Part shown: positions 36,101 through 47,900 of the stretch, piece after piece
How positions within the stretch are numbered: position 1 is the first letter of the stretch
Layout of the letters: the number at the start of each line of letters is the position of its first letter
NCBI RefSeq assembly: GCF_002865645.1
Contig: NW_020194684.1
Location: 4,317,952-4,381,951 of the forward strand
Source of the DNA: Hyaloscypha bicolor E
Lineage: Eukaryota > Ascomycota > Leotiomycetes > Helotiales > Hyaloscyphaceae
Length of the DNA stretch: 64,000 nt
Direction of reading: 5' to 3'
Notes under the pieces: model-generated
Database searches by the model: none
What the model saw: only the letters and a program-made list of their open reading frames with translations
What the model was told of the DNA's origin: nothing
Made by a program: the position numbers and the translations under genes

Positions 36101-37346
36101 TATATATAGGAGGCCATATTTCTAGTATTTAATTATATATATATAGCCTATATATAATTTAAAAAAGTAATTCTTTAGGTTTATAAATAGCTTTCTTACT
36201 TTTAATATAAAGATCTAGTAAAGGAAATCCGAATAATTAATAGCTTATTACCTATTTAAAAGGTAATCTATAATCTTAGGCTAGTACGGGTTAGCTATAA
36301 AAGTAATAAAGAAGCTTGGCTTACTAAAGTATTATATAATAGCTATTGAGTTTTAAAAAAGCTATTATATAAAGTAATTATTACTTATAAAGCTTAATAA
36401 AAGAATAAAGTAATAGCTAATATTATTTATATAAATATTCTTATAAATTAGAATATTTATAAGTTTTATATATATATTTATATAAATATTTTACTAGTAT
36501 AAGTAGAGCTAGTTAAGTAAGATAATCTTATAGGTAATATATATATTAATAATATATTACTAAAAGAAGTAGCTAGTATAAAAGAATAAGAAAAAGGCTA
36601 GATAAATATAGAAGTAGTACTAGTAAAAAACCTATTACTCTAGTTATATTTACTAATAAGTCCTATTATAGTCCTATAATTATAAACTATAGTACTAGCC
36701 CGGGTTATTATATAAGAAAAACAAAATATAATAAAATAATATATATATTTATAAATATTTATAGCCTGCCTTATAAATTATAAGTATTAGATTATAGTAG
36801 CTTATATTTATATATTTATCCGGAATAAGGGCTATAATCTCATTATTTATTAGGAGGTTCTTATAATAATAATTAGTATCTAACTCAAGAATTAAATATA
36901 TTTATAGGTTAAATAAGATCTAGAAATTAGTTTACTAGCTTATAAGATACTTATAGGCTATTTTATAGATTATAATAAACGGATTATAATTTATAAATAT
37001 ATTTATAAGCTATAAAAGAACTATATAATCTAAATAAAGGAAGTTAGTAGTTTATATATTAGTTATAAAAAGCAAATTATAAAAGAAAAGCTATATAAAA
37101 AAGAGTTTAATATATAAAGCAGGCTATAGTAAGCCTTAAAAATAGAAGAGCTTACTATAGATCTAAAAGTACTAGATCTTATAAGAGAAGTTAATCCGGG
37201 TATTCTTCTTATAATTAATTAATATAAAAATAAAAGTATAATTATATATCTGGATATTTATTCGGAAAGCCTAATAAAGCGGGTTATTACTTATAAAGAG
37301 ATAAAAGAGATATAGAAGAGGCTTATAAATTAGAGGAAGTATTATA
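33182..37346 (+). other. RIP-degraded DNA with relics of an unidentified plus-strand frame
   Basis: This is about 4.2 kb of extremely AT-rich sequence dominated by TAT/TAA/TAG words. On the plus strand one frame stays readable for long stretches if TAA/TAG are taken as former CAA/CAG/TGG codons. This is clearest at 36,780-37,340 (segments such as DLEISLLAYKILIGYF and IEELTIDLKVLDLIREVNPG). Helical, Lys/Ile-rich text is also visible around 34,440-34,800 and 35,130-35,390. I see no reverse-transcriptase or integrase signature, and I do not recognise the family. It predates the Ty3 insertion at its right end, since the insertion's TSD lies in it. Confidence 0.45.
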
Positions 37347-37351
37347 TTACT

Positions 37352-37556
37352 TATAATAGCTAGTATAAAGATATAATTTACTAAGGACAGGATATTAGAA
37401 ACAGGTATAAAATAAAGCTAAGCCAGAATTATTTAAATGAAATAATACTAAAGGTTAAGGTATTTTCCCTACTTTATTTCATAGCTTAGTATTTTCTAAT
37501 ATATAAGATTCTTTAAACTTTAAATCTTTAATTATTATATTAATCCCGCTATTATA
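37352..37556 (+). repeat. 5' LTR of outer chromovirus (heavily RIPed)
   Basis: It aligns end to end with 52143-52347 at identical length (205 bp). It starts TATAATAGCTAG (TATGACGGCTGG in the partner) and ends CCCGCTATTATA (CCCGCTATTACA). All mismatches I can see are C-to-T or G-to-A in this copy. Confidence 0.88.
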
Positions 37557-37784
37557 TAATACTAAGCTTACTTAACTTAGCCTATAGAGGCAATATAATA
37601 CTACTAGTAAAGAACCCGTATTTGTTCTTAGAAAATAAAGATAGAATACTACTTTTAATATTTAATAATCTCCTTGAACTATAAAGAACTAGAAAGCTTA
37701 ACTAGAAGTATAATATTCTCTATAATCTAGTTAATCTCAAAGCCTGATTCTTAACTAGAGTAAATAATATTTCCCTTCTAGTAA
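37557..37784 (+). other. Leader of outer chromovirus with ~110-bp tandem repeat
   Basis: The text CTAGTTAATCTCAAAGCCTGATTC (about 37,715-37,750, with flanks to 37,780) recurs after the nested element at about 44,812-44,877 (GGTTAATCTTAGAGCCTGACTC...). Joined across the insertion, the two lie about 110 bp apart, so the pre-insertion leader held at least two tandem units. It is non-coding. Confidence 0.55.
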
Positions 37785-37789
37785 TTAGT

Positions 37790-38092
37790 TATAAGGCACG
37801 TAATAGCAGGGTAATATATAAGTAGTTAAGGTAAATAAGCTATAGAGTAATACTTGCAAGTATAACTAATTCCAAGAATTAATTCTAATAAGAGACTAAT
37901 TAATGCCTCTTCTAAAGCTAGGAATATCTCCCTATATATTTCCTAGTATTTAGTCAGGTATATAAAGCCCTTTACTTAATTAGGAAATCCCATATAATCT
38001 ATATAATTCCGATTACAAGCTATACCCAAAATAGGAAACTAGATCTATAATATCTAATACCTGTCTATATACTATTATATATACCTATTATA
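37790..38092 (-). repeat. LTR of nested chromovirus (3' LTR on minus strand)
   Basis: 303 bp, starting TATAAGGCACGTAATAGCAGG and ending TACCTATTATA on plus (TGTAAGG...CTATTACA before RIP). It is the direct repeat of 44470-44772 with the same length. A TTAGT target duplication abuts its left end. Confidence 0.88.
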
Positions 38093-39549
38093 TTAATTCT
38101 CTCTCTGGGCCCTTGTCCCTAAGAGGCCTGGGAAAACTGCAAATAGCTTTATAAATATCTTCCTGAAACTTTTCTGGCCGCTAGCTTTTCCTAAAGACTT
38201 TCTATAATTACCTTATTATTATACTAGGTAATAAAGTTAAGGATATAGTTTACTAATTCTTCCTAGCTAGTTTGTAAATCGCCTCTAGTAATTCCCCCTT
38301 ATAAAGGTAATATAAATATAGTATATACTATTAGATATAAAGCTTATCCAATCTCTTAATTAGTTTATAAATTCTAACTTAGCCTCTATTTGCAAATAAA
38401 TTATTACTCTATAGGCCTAAGAGCTTGGAAAAATTAATCCGATCTTCTAGTTTATTTATAAATCCTTTCTTTAGAATTTTCTGGATATTTCTGGTATAGA
38501 GCCGGTTCCGAATTTATAATTACTATTTAGGGAAAGGATATTATAAAAAGGCCTCCCTTTTCCTACTAACTAACTTTTCTTTTCCTTAACTATAATACTA
38601 TACCTAGCTCCTCTTTATCCCTTACCTTTCTTCTTTAAGCCTTCTTTAAGCTTCTTTAAGCCTTATTTAAGCTTTATTTAAGTTCCTTTCTAATTCTTTC
38701 TTTTATTTCTTTATTTATTAAGATAAATACTTCTCTTAGTACTCGTTAGCCTATTACTACCCATTTAGCTAATATTCCTATATCCTTAATTTGCCCTTAC
38801 TATCTTTAATATTCTAAGAATATTACCAAGTTTCCTGACCTTACTTATATTAAGAGTAATAATTACTCGGTATATAATTACTATTACTTTAAGAATAAGA
38901 AATATAATTCTATAAGTTATAAATTTCTTTTTTTATTTCTTATTCTAATACTATCTAAGGTTCCTTAAGTATATATAATATAATTAAACTACCTTCTTTA
39001 AGCTATTAATATATATAAGTATTTTTCCTATTCTTTGCCTAAAAGAAAGAAGGCTATTACTATCCTTCTTCTATACTAAACTATATATATTTCTCATATT
39101 AAAGCTATTATTTGAGGCTAATAGATTCCCCTAATAATTCAAGGAATAAATTAAGTAATTCTTACTAGCTTAATATAAGTATAAAGTACTCTTAATAATA
39201 TAATTAATATTCTTTAGTATTAAGTAAGTTTACTTCTTTCTTGTTTCTTACTAATAGCTAATAGCTTTATAAGCTAATTTACTACCTATTTCTTGAGAGA
39301 ATCCTAATAAGAATAATAATAAGAATAGTAGAGAGTAGTTATAAGAGTAAGGTATTTATAGGATATAGAAATTAGAGTTTTTAATAATTTTTATATAGTT
39401 TTTCCAAGAATAAATATATGGTTTTTTAATAGTTTCCTAATAAAAGTATTTATCTTTTATATTTCTATTTAGCTAATAGTATTATAATATTACTCTTTTC
39501 TAAGTATTCTTGTAATTTTTAAACTATATTCTCTAGATTACTTAGTAGT

Positions 39550-42500
39550 TCCTATATATTATCTGCTAGTAAATAGCCCTTCTAATAAACGAGATACTCT
39601 TTTCCTTTTCTATCCTCTTTATAAGCTATAATAGATTCTATCTCGAATTTCTTTTTGTCCTTAATCTCGACTGGCTCTAGTTCTATTATAGTACTAGCTT
39701 GCAGGTACTATAATTCTAAGAGAGAAATATAGAAAATATTATAAATCCAATATAATAATAGTAATTTCAAGTAATATACCTATTTATATATTCCTATAAT
39801 TTCCAGAACTTTAAAGGAGCCGAGATATCTATTTACTAGCTTTATACTAGGTTATAGCTATTAAATATTCTTTATATAAAGTATAACTTTATTATATATC
39901 TTGAACTTCTTATTAATATATTTCTTATTATAGTACTTTTTTTATATATTTACTACTTTTTATTATTATTTCTCTAGTATTTCCCGTTTTACTTAAATTC
40001 TTTATACTCTTTCTTATATTACTAATATTTCTCCTTCTAGAATATTATCCTTAATATATAATTTAATACTAGAATAGAATTCGTATAAGGTATAGAATAG
40101 GAATATTCCTATTATTAAATATATAAAGTTATTATATATAAATTCTATAAGAATAAGCTTTACTATCTAGTTATTCTACTAGTAGCTAGTATAGTATTTT
40201 AAGTATTATTCTAGAGTTTAGTTCAGATTCTCTATTTATTTATTAGTTTATAGGTGAAATATTATATTTAGTTATTATTAAACTTTTAAGTAGAAATATA
40301 GACTTAACCAGAACTTATTTATAAAAACAGATCCTCTATTAGAGATTATACCTATAGATATATCGAAATCTTTAATAATATAATATATAAATAGCTCTAT
40401 TAGCTCAGGAGCCGAGACCTCCTTAATAGTCGGAATATATTATATTATTTTTATATACTTATTAATAATAATAAGTATAGAATTATATACTTTACTATAA
40501 AACCTAAAAGAAGGCAGTCTTATAATAAAGTCTATAGTAATTTCTTACTATAGCTTAGAAAGAAGAGGAAACGAACTAAGTATATCATATAGCAGATATT
40601 TCTTTACCTTAGTCTATTAATATATAGAATAAGTTCTAATATAGTTTTTTATATCTTTTCTTATACTTTACTAGAAGTACTTTCTCTAGAGGATCTCTAG
40701 TATTTTACTAGTACTAAAATACTTACCTATAGGATTATTATAGTTAGTTTATAATAATTCTTCTTTAAGAGCCGGTTTATTTAGTATATAGATAGTACCC
40801 CGATATCTTAATAACCCAGATATATTAAGTTCCTAAGTCTTAATAGCTCTAGTAAAGGTCTCTTTTAAGAACTATTTATATTACTAGTATTATACTAATA
40901 GATCGAATTTTTAGTACTATAATAGTAATTTAAGTAATATCTTTCTGCTTTCCTTATATACTATTTCGGATCTAGCTACCTATATAGCTAGAATCTATAG
41001 TATATACTATTTATAACTAGCTATATTAGTAATAGGCTCAAGTAGTAATATCTCCGGTATTACTTTATTATTAAAATAGACTTCCTCTTTAGAATTCCTT
41101 AGTATCTCGCTAATTAAGAAGTGCCTATCTTCTCTTTTCTAGGCCTTATATTATAGTATTATAGAAATAATATAGTATCCTATTACTATTACCTATAGGA
41201 TTCTCTATTCTATATTCTATAGCTTATTATAAAATATAAATAATAAAGTATCTTTATTTATACTTATTATAAAGTCTGGCTTTCTTAATAGCCTATTAGC
41301 AGGATTACTATACCCCGGCCAGTACTCTAAGATAAAGTCGAAGGTAGCTAGCTTCTCTGCCTATCTTATCTATTAACTATTTAGTTTTCTTTTAGTTATG
41401 AAATATTTTAAGTTATTATAATCTGTCTTAATAATAATAATATACCGGGTATATACTAGGTAATATTACTAAGTATAGAATACTAGAATAATAGCCAAGA
41501 GTTCAGAATTATATATCTTATATCTATTCTTAATTATAGTTATCTTTTTTAAATAGAAAGTAATAGGGTATTATCTGGCTTTTGCCTTCTTACTAAAAAG
41601 CTAGGAAATTATACTTATAATTACGAATTCTAAAATATTTATTTCTATATAAATCTTTAAGGCTAGGTCAAAATAATAAAGAATTAGTACTATTATAAAT
41701 ATAATTTATAGCTCTCTAAAAGCCTTATCTGCCTTATTTATCTAGCTAAACTAATATAGTAGTTTTCTGCTAGTTTTTAGTAAATTAGTTAATTCTTTTA
41801 CTATTCTAAAGTATCTATAAATAAACCTCTAGTAAAAGTTAGTAAAATCCAGGAATACTTGGATTTCTCGGATATTATTCTTTAGAGCTAGCTATTCCCT
41901 AATAGTTATAATCCGGCTAGCCTTTATTTCTATATTATCTAAGCTAATTATAAATCCCAGGAACTTTATTCTTTCTATATTAAACTCGTATTTTGCCAAG
42001 TTTATAAAGAGCTAGTATTATTATAACTATTCGAATATATATTAGACTATTATTATATACTATTCTGAGTTCTCTAAATAAATTAAAATATTATTTAGAT
42101 AGATTATATAAATAATATTTATAAGACCTACTAATATATAATTAATATATACCTGAAATATTATTAGAGTATTAGATAGTTTAAAGGATATAATATAATA
42201 CTTAAAATATCTATAATATATTCGGAATACCGTCTTCTATTTATTGCCTTCCTATATTTATAACTAATAATAAGTATTCTTTAAGTCTAGCTTTATATAT
42301 ATTTTTATTCTATAAAGCCTATCTATTATCTTACTAATAAGTAGTAATAGTATTCGGTTCTTAATAGTAATCCTATTTAGATCCCGGTAGTTAATATATA
42401 AATATAGGCCGCCTTTTTTCTTTAGAACAAATATAATTAGAGTACTAGCTAGGCTAGTAAAATAATAGATCTATTTCTTTTTCAAGCTAGTATTAAGATA

Positions 42501-44469
42501 TTCCCGAAGAACTTTAAGCTTCCTTTCTAATAAAGTATATATAGGACTATATAGTAGTTAGAATCCTGGTTCTAAATCTATATAATATTTTATTATATAG
42601 TAATCGAGTAATATACCTATAGCCTCTATAGAGAATACTCGGAAAAGGTCCTAATACTTCCTGGGAAATATAGCTATCCCGTTTATAGTAATAGTAGTAA
42701 TTCTTTGGCTATTTATTATAGGATAGGTAGTTAATAGAAAAATATATGCCTTATATTTTATTATTTTAGTAAACTTCCTAGTATTTAGAACTTTAATCTT
42801 CTATAATTAAATCTAATATTTCTATATTACTTTCCTAAAGGAAATCAGGGAATTAATCTAGTAAAGCTATAGGAATCCAAATATTATATTAATATAGTTT
42901 AGATCGAAATTATATAATATAAAGTATATATTAGCCTTTCTTTAGTTCCCTAGTATATCCTTAGTAATAATCCTAAGAATATAATCTCTATATAAATAAA
43001 TTCTTCTTCTCTCTAATAAGAATAAGAGAGTTGCCCTTAATATTAATAGAATACCTATATCTAAGGCTAATTTCCTCTTTATATAATTAGCCTCTATATC
43101 CGAATTAACTAATATTCTAACTCTTTACCTATCTTTTCTTATCTTAATAATAACCTCAATTACTATTCTCGTTTTAGGAGCCTTGTCCTTTATAGTATAA
43201 ATAAGTATAACTACTATAAGATATACCTGTTTCCCGGCTTCTTTAGTTCTGGGTACTTATATGCCTTATAGCCAGACTTATTATAGTTATAGCAAGTCGG
43301 TTTTCCCTAATTTGGGCAGGTAGTAATATAATAACCCTTTTTCTAATAGGTAAAGCAAGTTATATCCGGTCTTATAGATCCTAATATAAGTACTATATTA
43401 GACCCTATTATTATGCTTTTACTATTCTGGTTATACGAATCTCGTAATAGAAATATACTTCTCTTCTATTTCTCTTTATTATCTCCTTTTTTCTTTTTCT
43501 AATTTCCTTTCTTTTATTAACCCGTTAGCTTATTATTATATTCCCGTTAAGTAGACTAGTTTAAGTTATTCTCGACTCTTATAGCCGCAGAAATAAGCTT
43601 TTCTCTTTCTTATAAAGTATTCTCTTAGTAATTAATCTTGTCCCGAATCTCCTGTCTTAAGCTACTAAACAAGTCATTCCGCTCTTATAGTAAATCCATA
43701 TATCCTAAGTTATCTAATAGGCTATCTAAGTAGGATATAAAGCTTTAGATACTCTGACCTGGCTATTATTTTATATTCTTGAACTTAGTAAGGGCATTAT
43801 TACTATAGTTCTCCGGATCCAAGATAAAATCCTTTATAAACTTAATAAAGATCTCCTAATCCGTAGTATTAATACCTACTAATTACTCTCTATACTTCCA
43901 GATATCCCTGGCTATATTCTTAAAGCAGGAAATATAATATATAATCTTTATTATATCTATAGCCTAGATAATCCCGCTATCTTTATACTATTTTAGCTCT
44001 GCCTAGTAAAAGAAGTCCTGGGCTTCCTTAATACTCTTTCTCTTATAAGTTAGTAATTCTCGGGTTTTTGGAGCCCTGTAAACCAAACATATTACCGGTA
44101 GTATAATAGGTTCTATAATAGGTACCCGAATATCCTTAAGATAGCAAATCTGAGCTTCTAGATCCTCTAGATTCTCCTTCTATTATATTTCTGCTTCTAA
44201 CTCAGTAATATAATAACGAGCCGCTGCTAGCTTCTCCGTTATTATTATTCTACTAGCTAGTTCTGGGGATATCTGAGTTCTACTTCCTTCTCCTGATTAG
44301 GCGGTAGCTAGAGTGGCTGACTAGACGCTTCCCTGGGTACCTGACTAGGTCGCTCTAGTAATAGCAGAGGTGCTTCTTCTAGTTAATACTCTAGCTATTA
44401 GTGGTTTTGTCTATTAACGGCTTAACTACCTTATAATAAACTACTTCCCGAAGGTTGGATTAATTAGAA
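39550..44469 (-). pseudogene. gag-pol relic of nested chromovirus
   Basis: Reading minus from right to left, gag ends with two consecutive zinc knuckles (CFTYxKKGYYITTC and CYNYNKSGYKAYKY, whose Cys/His codons are partly changed by RIP). RT has KTVFRIYYRYFKYYIISFKL (a decayed KTAFRTRYGxFEYxVMPFGL block) and then YLNNILIY. The integrase C terminus has LVNRYLGSFKVLE and IYNIFYISLLE (HNVFHVSLLEP type). A chromodomain-like KEYLVY*KGYL follows. Stops are TAG/TAA at former Trp/Gln positions. It cannot be translated. The ~1.5 kb between the chromodomain and the 3' LTR is Lys-rich in one frame. Confidence 0.8.
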
Positions 44470-44772
44470 TATAAGATATATAATAGCAGGATAATATATA
44501 AGTAGTTAAGATAAGTAAGCTATAGAGTAATACTTGCAAGTATAACTAATTCCAAGAATTAATTCTAATAAGAGACTAATTAATGCCTCTTCCAAAGCTA
44601 GGAGCGTCTCCCTATATATTCCCTAGTACTTAGCCAGGTATACGAAGCCCTTTATTTAATTAGGAAATCTTATATAATCTATATAATTCCGATTATAAGC
44701 TATACCCAAAATAGGAAACTAGATCTATAATATCTAATACCTGTTTATATACTATTATATGTACCTATTATA
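44470..44772 (-). repeat. LTR of nested chromovirus (5' LTR on minus strand)
   Basis: 303 bp, the partner of 37790-38092. The best conserved core is AAGCTATAGAGTAATACTTG...GAGACTAATTAATGCCTCTTC. TTAGT follows its right end. The boundary was placed by the TSD, because a further 10 nt (TTARTTCTCT) match by chance or ancestry. Confidence 0.88.
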
Positions 44773-44959
44773 TTAGTTCTCTACTAATATAAAAGAAGAA
44801 AGATATTATCTTCTATAACCCGGTTAATCTTAGAGCCTGACTCTTAACTAGAATAGATAATATTCCCTTAATACTAATAAGAGTAAAAGAACCGGCTCTC
44901 TTTTCTAATATAGGAAGAATTAGTAGTAGTTTACTAATTTAAAATAAGAAAAAATAATA

Positions 44960-47900
44960 GTCGGTTTTAGTCTACTAATTTAAAACTAGATAAGATAATA
45001 ATTAGTTATAGTTTACTAATATTAAATAAGAAGAACTTATTTAATACTTATCTCTATAGCTAATATCCCTTCTAAAGTTATTATAGATAGCCCGGAGCCA
45101 AATACTACTATTATAGGTATATTAGATAAGAGGCCCTAGTATAATAAAACGGAGAAGCTAGACTTTAATATTATAAACTCATATTACTAGAAAAGCTATT
45201 ATAATACTATTTCAGAAAAAGATATTAAGGAGCGGCTAGCTAACTTAAAACTTAAAATTAGTATAAATATTTCGAAAATAGATAAGGCCTAGTAAAGATT
45301 ATTTATATAGGATAACCTTATTAATAAATACTGCCTTATAGCTAATAAATAAGCAGAATACTACTAGAAATTCTATTTATATATTAACTAACTTACTAAG
45401 AAAATTAATAAGCTAGAGATAATTACTAGTTAATTTTATATAAGGAAAAAACTAGTATAAGAAGAAGTAATAAAATAGAGATTTAAATAAGTAAATATTT
45501 AGGAATATTATAAATCCTTATTAGAAGAACTATTTGAGGGCTAATACTAAGGCTTTCTTTTGCTTTTAGTCTATAGTAATTAACTATAGCTTATTAGAAT
45601 TAAGAATTCTGTCCTATTTATAAGTAAGAATAATTACTAGATTAATAACTAGATATTTAATATAAGAAATAAACTAATATAGAACTTCTCTAAATTCGAT
45701 AATAAATTACTAAAAATTACTTATATAATATAACTAGTTACTAGAGATACTTATAACTTTATCCGTAATTAACTAGAACCTGAATTAGTTAGATAGATCT
45801 TAATTACCAAATAGATTTTCAAGATTCTCTAGTAAGCTTATAGTAAAAGCAAAGAGATAAAGTATCAGGAAATAAAAGAGATATACTAGTACCTGAGATA
45901 AAGAGACAAGCTATTTCCGGTATTCTGGATAGAGTTTACTCGTTTAATAATAAAACTAGGGAAATTACCGGATAACTAATATAATAATTTAATAGATAAA
46001 ATAAATCTCGAGCTACTTAAAAGCTTAGGTAATAAGAAGTTTAATACTTCCAGGGACCTTACTAAATAGTATATAAAATAAGAGAATAGGCTTCTCTTAA
46101 TTAAAAATTAGTAATTCCAGAAGAAATAACTAGTAGAAACCACTTACTACCAAATACTATTTCGGGCTAGAAAGCCTACCGGGATTCAAGGAGCTATAGT
46201 AACCCTATATCTAATAAATTAACCTTAATAGCCGGTATTCTTATAATTAAAGGAAATAGTCTATTAAAAATTTAAGAAGAAATTAGACCGGCTAGAGGGC
46301 CTTTATTATTATAGCTATAAAAAGCCTAGATATATAAAAAGTACCTATTCTAACTTTAATAAAATTATATTTATTAAAGAAAATTATTTAGAAAAAGCTA
46401 ATAATTTAGAGATAAATAATAAAAATACTAACTCTTACTTATTATCTAATAAGAAATATAATATTAATAAATCAGGAAAAGTCTAGTTCTAGGTATAAAA
46501 ATAGTCTTTCTAGAGTAAGAACTTTATTAAGAACTCATAGATCTTATTTAGCTAATTAGTAGAAACTAGTTCTTTATTAATTATTAAATATATTAGAAAG
46601 GCAAAACTATAACCTTCTAGTATTTAGTAAATACTAGAATAAATATATATATTCTAATTAACTAAAAGTATATTTGCCCCTTAATAAAAGTATTATAAAT
46701 ACCTTTATATAAACTCAAAACCCCTGTCCCTTTATAAGGTTTTAATAAATAACCTAGTAAAGCTATTTAATATCTAGTTACTATAAATCTAGCTATTAAT
46801 TAATACTTCCAAACTCGATAATACCTACTTACTATTAACTTTAGCTCTTATAATATAATCCTGAGAAGGAAATAGCTAGTAAAATATAATATTCTATTAA
46901 ACTATTAATAGAATTAATTCTATTAGCTAGAGAACTACAAGATAAATTAGCTAGACCTTATTTAGAAAATCCGATATTTTAATAAGAAATATTAAAAAAA
47001 TAACTACTCTGAAGATATTCTAACTAGGATCTTAAAAGAAACTAGTAAAACTAGACCCGAGAAGTAAAAGAATATATTTCTTATTTCTTTATAAGACTTT
47101 TTTATAAGAAAAGCCAAATACTAGATAAGAAAGGAAGAACTAGACCTTAATACTCTCGAAATAATTAAGCTACTAGACTATTTCTATTATTTTATTAGAG
47201 TAACTACTTTCTAATTAAGTACTAAAGATTTCGGTAACTTAGTTAGATTAGTTACTATTAATGAGATTAATTATATATTTAAGAAATAGAATTATAAACT
47301 AAAGAGATATTTATTATTACCTATAGTAATTAGATAACTAATATTATAGCCTACCGGGTATTATATTTAAACTAGTAACCTAATATATTCTCTAGATATA
47401 AATAAACCCAATATTCTTAGTAATATACTATTTTTTAATCCTAAAGAACTTTAAAAGCTCCGGATATCTTTTCCTATATAGCTATATAATATGGCTAGGG
47501 TATTTTCCAAGAAAGTAGTAGATAAGCTTCCCTAGTCTTAATTCTTTAACTATAAGCTCTGCTTTAATAGACCAGATCCCTTAATAAAAACGGCCTATTT
47601 CTATAAGATAAGCTCTAGTAAACTCGAAAAAATAAGAGAGTATCTTATTAAGAACCTAAAAAAGGATTTTATTAAGCTATTCGAATTCTCTTTTTTATTA
47701 CTAGTTTTATTTATTAAAAAGAAAGATAATAGCCTACGATTTTATATTAACTATTAATAGCTAAATACTATAATAAAAAAGAATTACTATTTCCTATTAC
47801 TTATTATTAAGACTTTTAACTAATTAGCCAAATTATTAGTATTTACTAAATTAGATATTTAATATACTTTTAATCGAATTTATATAGAACTAGCTTTTAT

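Larger units (their letters stand above)
37785..44777 (-). mobile_element. Nested Ty3/gypsy chromovirus, complete but RIP-inactivated
   Basis: This is a full-length element of 6,983 bp (37790-44772) with two 303-bp LTRs. It is flanked by the perfect duplication TTAGT (37785-37789 and 44773-44777). Coding is on the minus strand: tandem CCHC knuckles (43.25-43.36 kb), RT with YLNNILIYLENSE (YLDDILIYSENSE before RIP) at 42.06-42.12 kb, an integrase C-terminal GPF-like motif at 39.80-39.85 kb, and a chromodomain at 39.57-39.65 kb. It inserted into the leader of the outer element in the opposite orientation. Confidence 0.88.

Noticed and set aside
44773..44783. LTR of the nested element extending through TTARTTCTCT
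   Set aside because: Using this end destroys the TG...CA type termini and the perfect TTAGT duplication; the match is likely chance.
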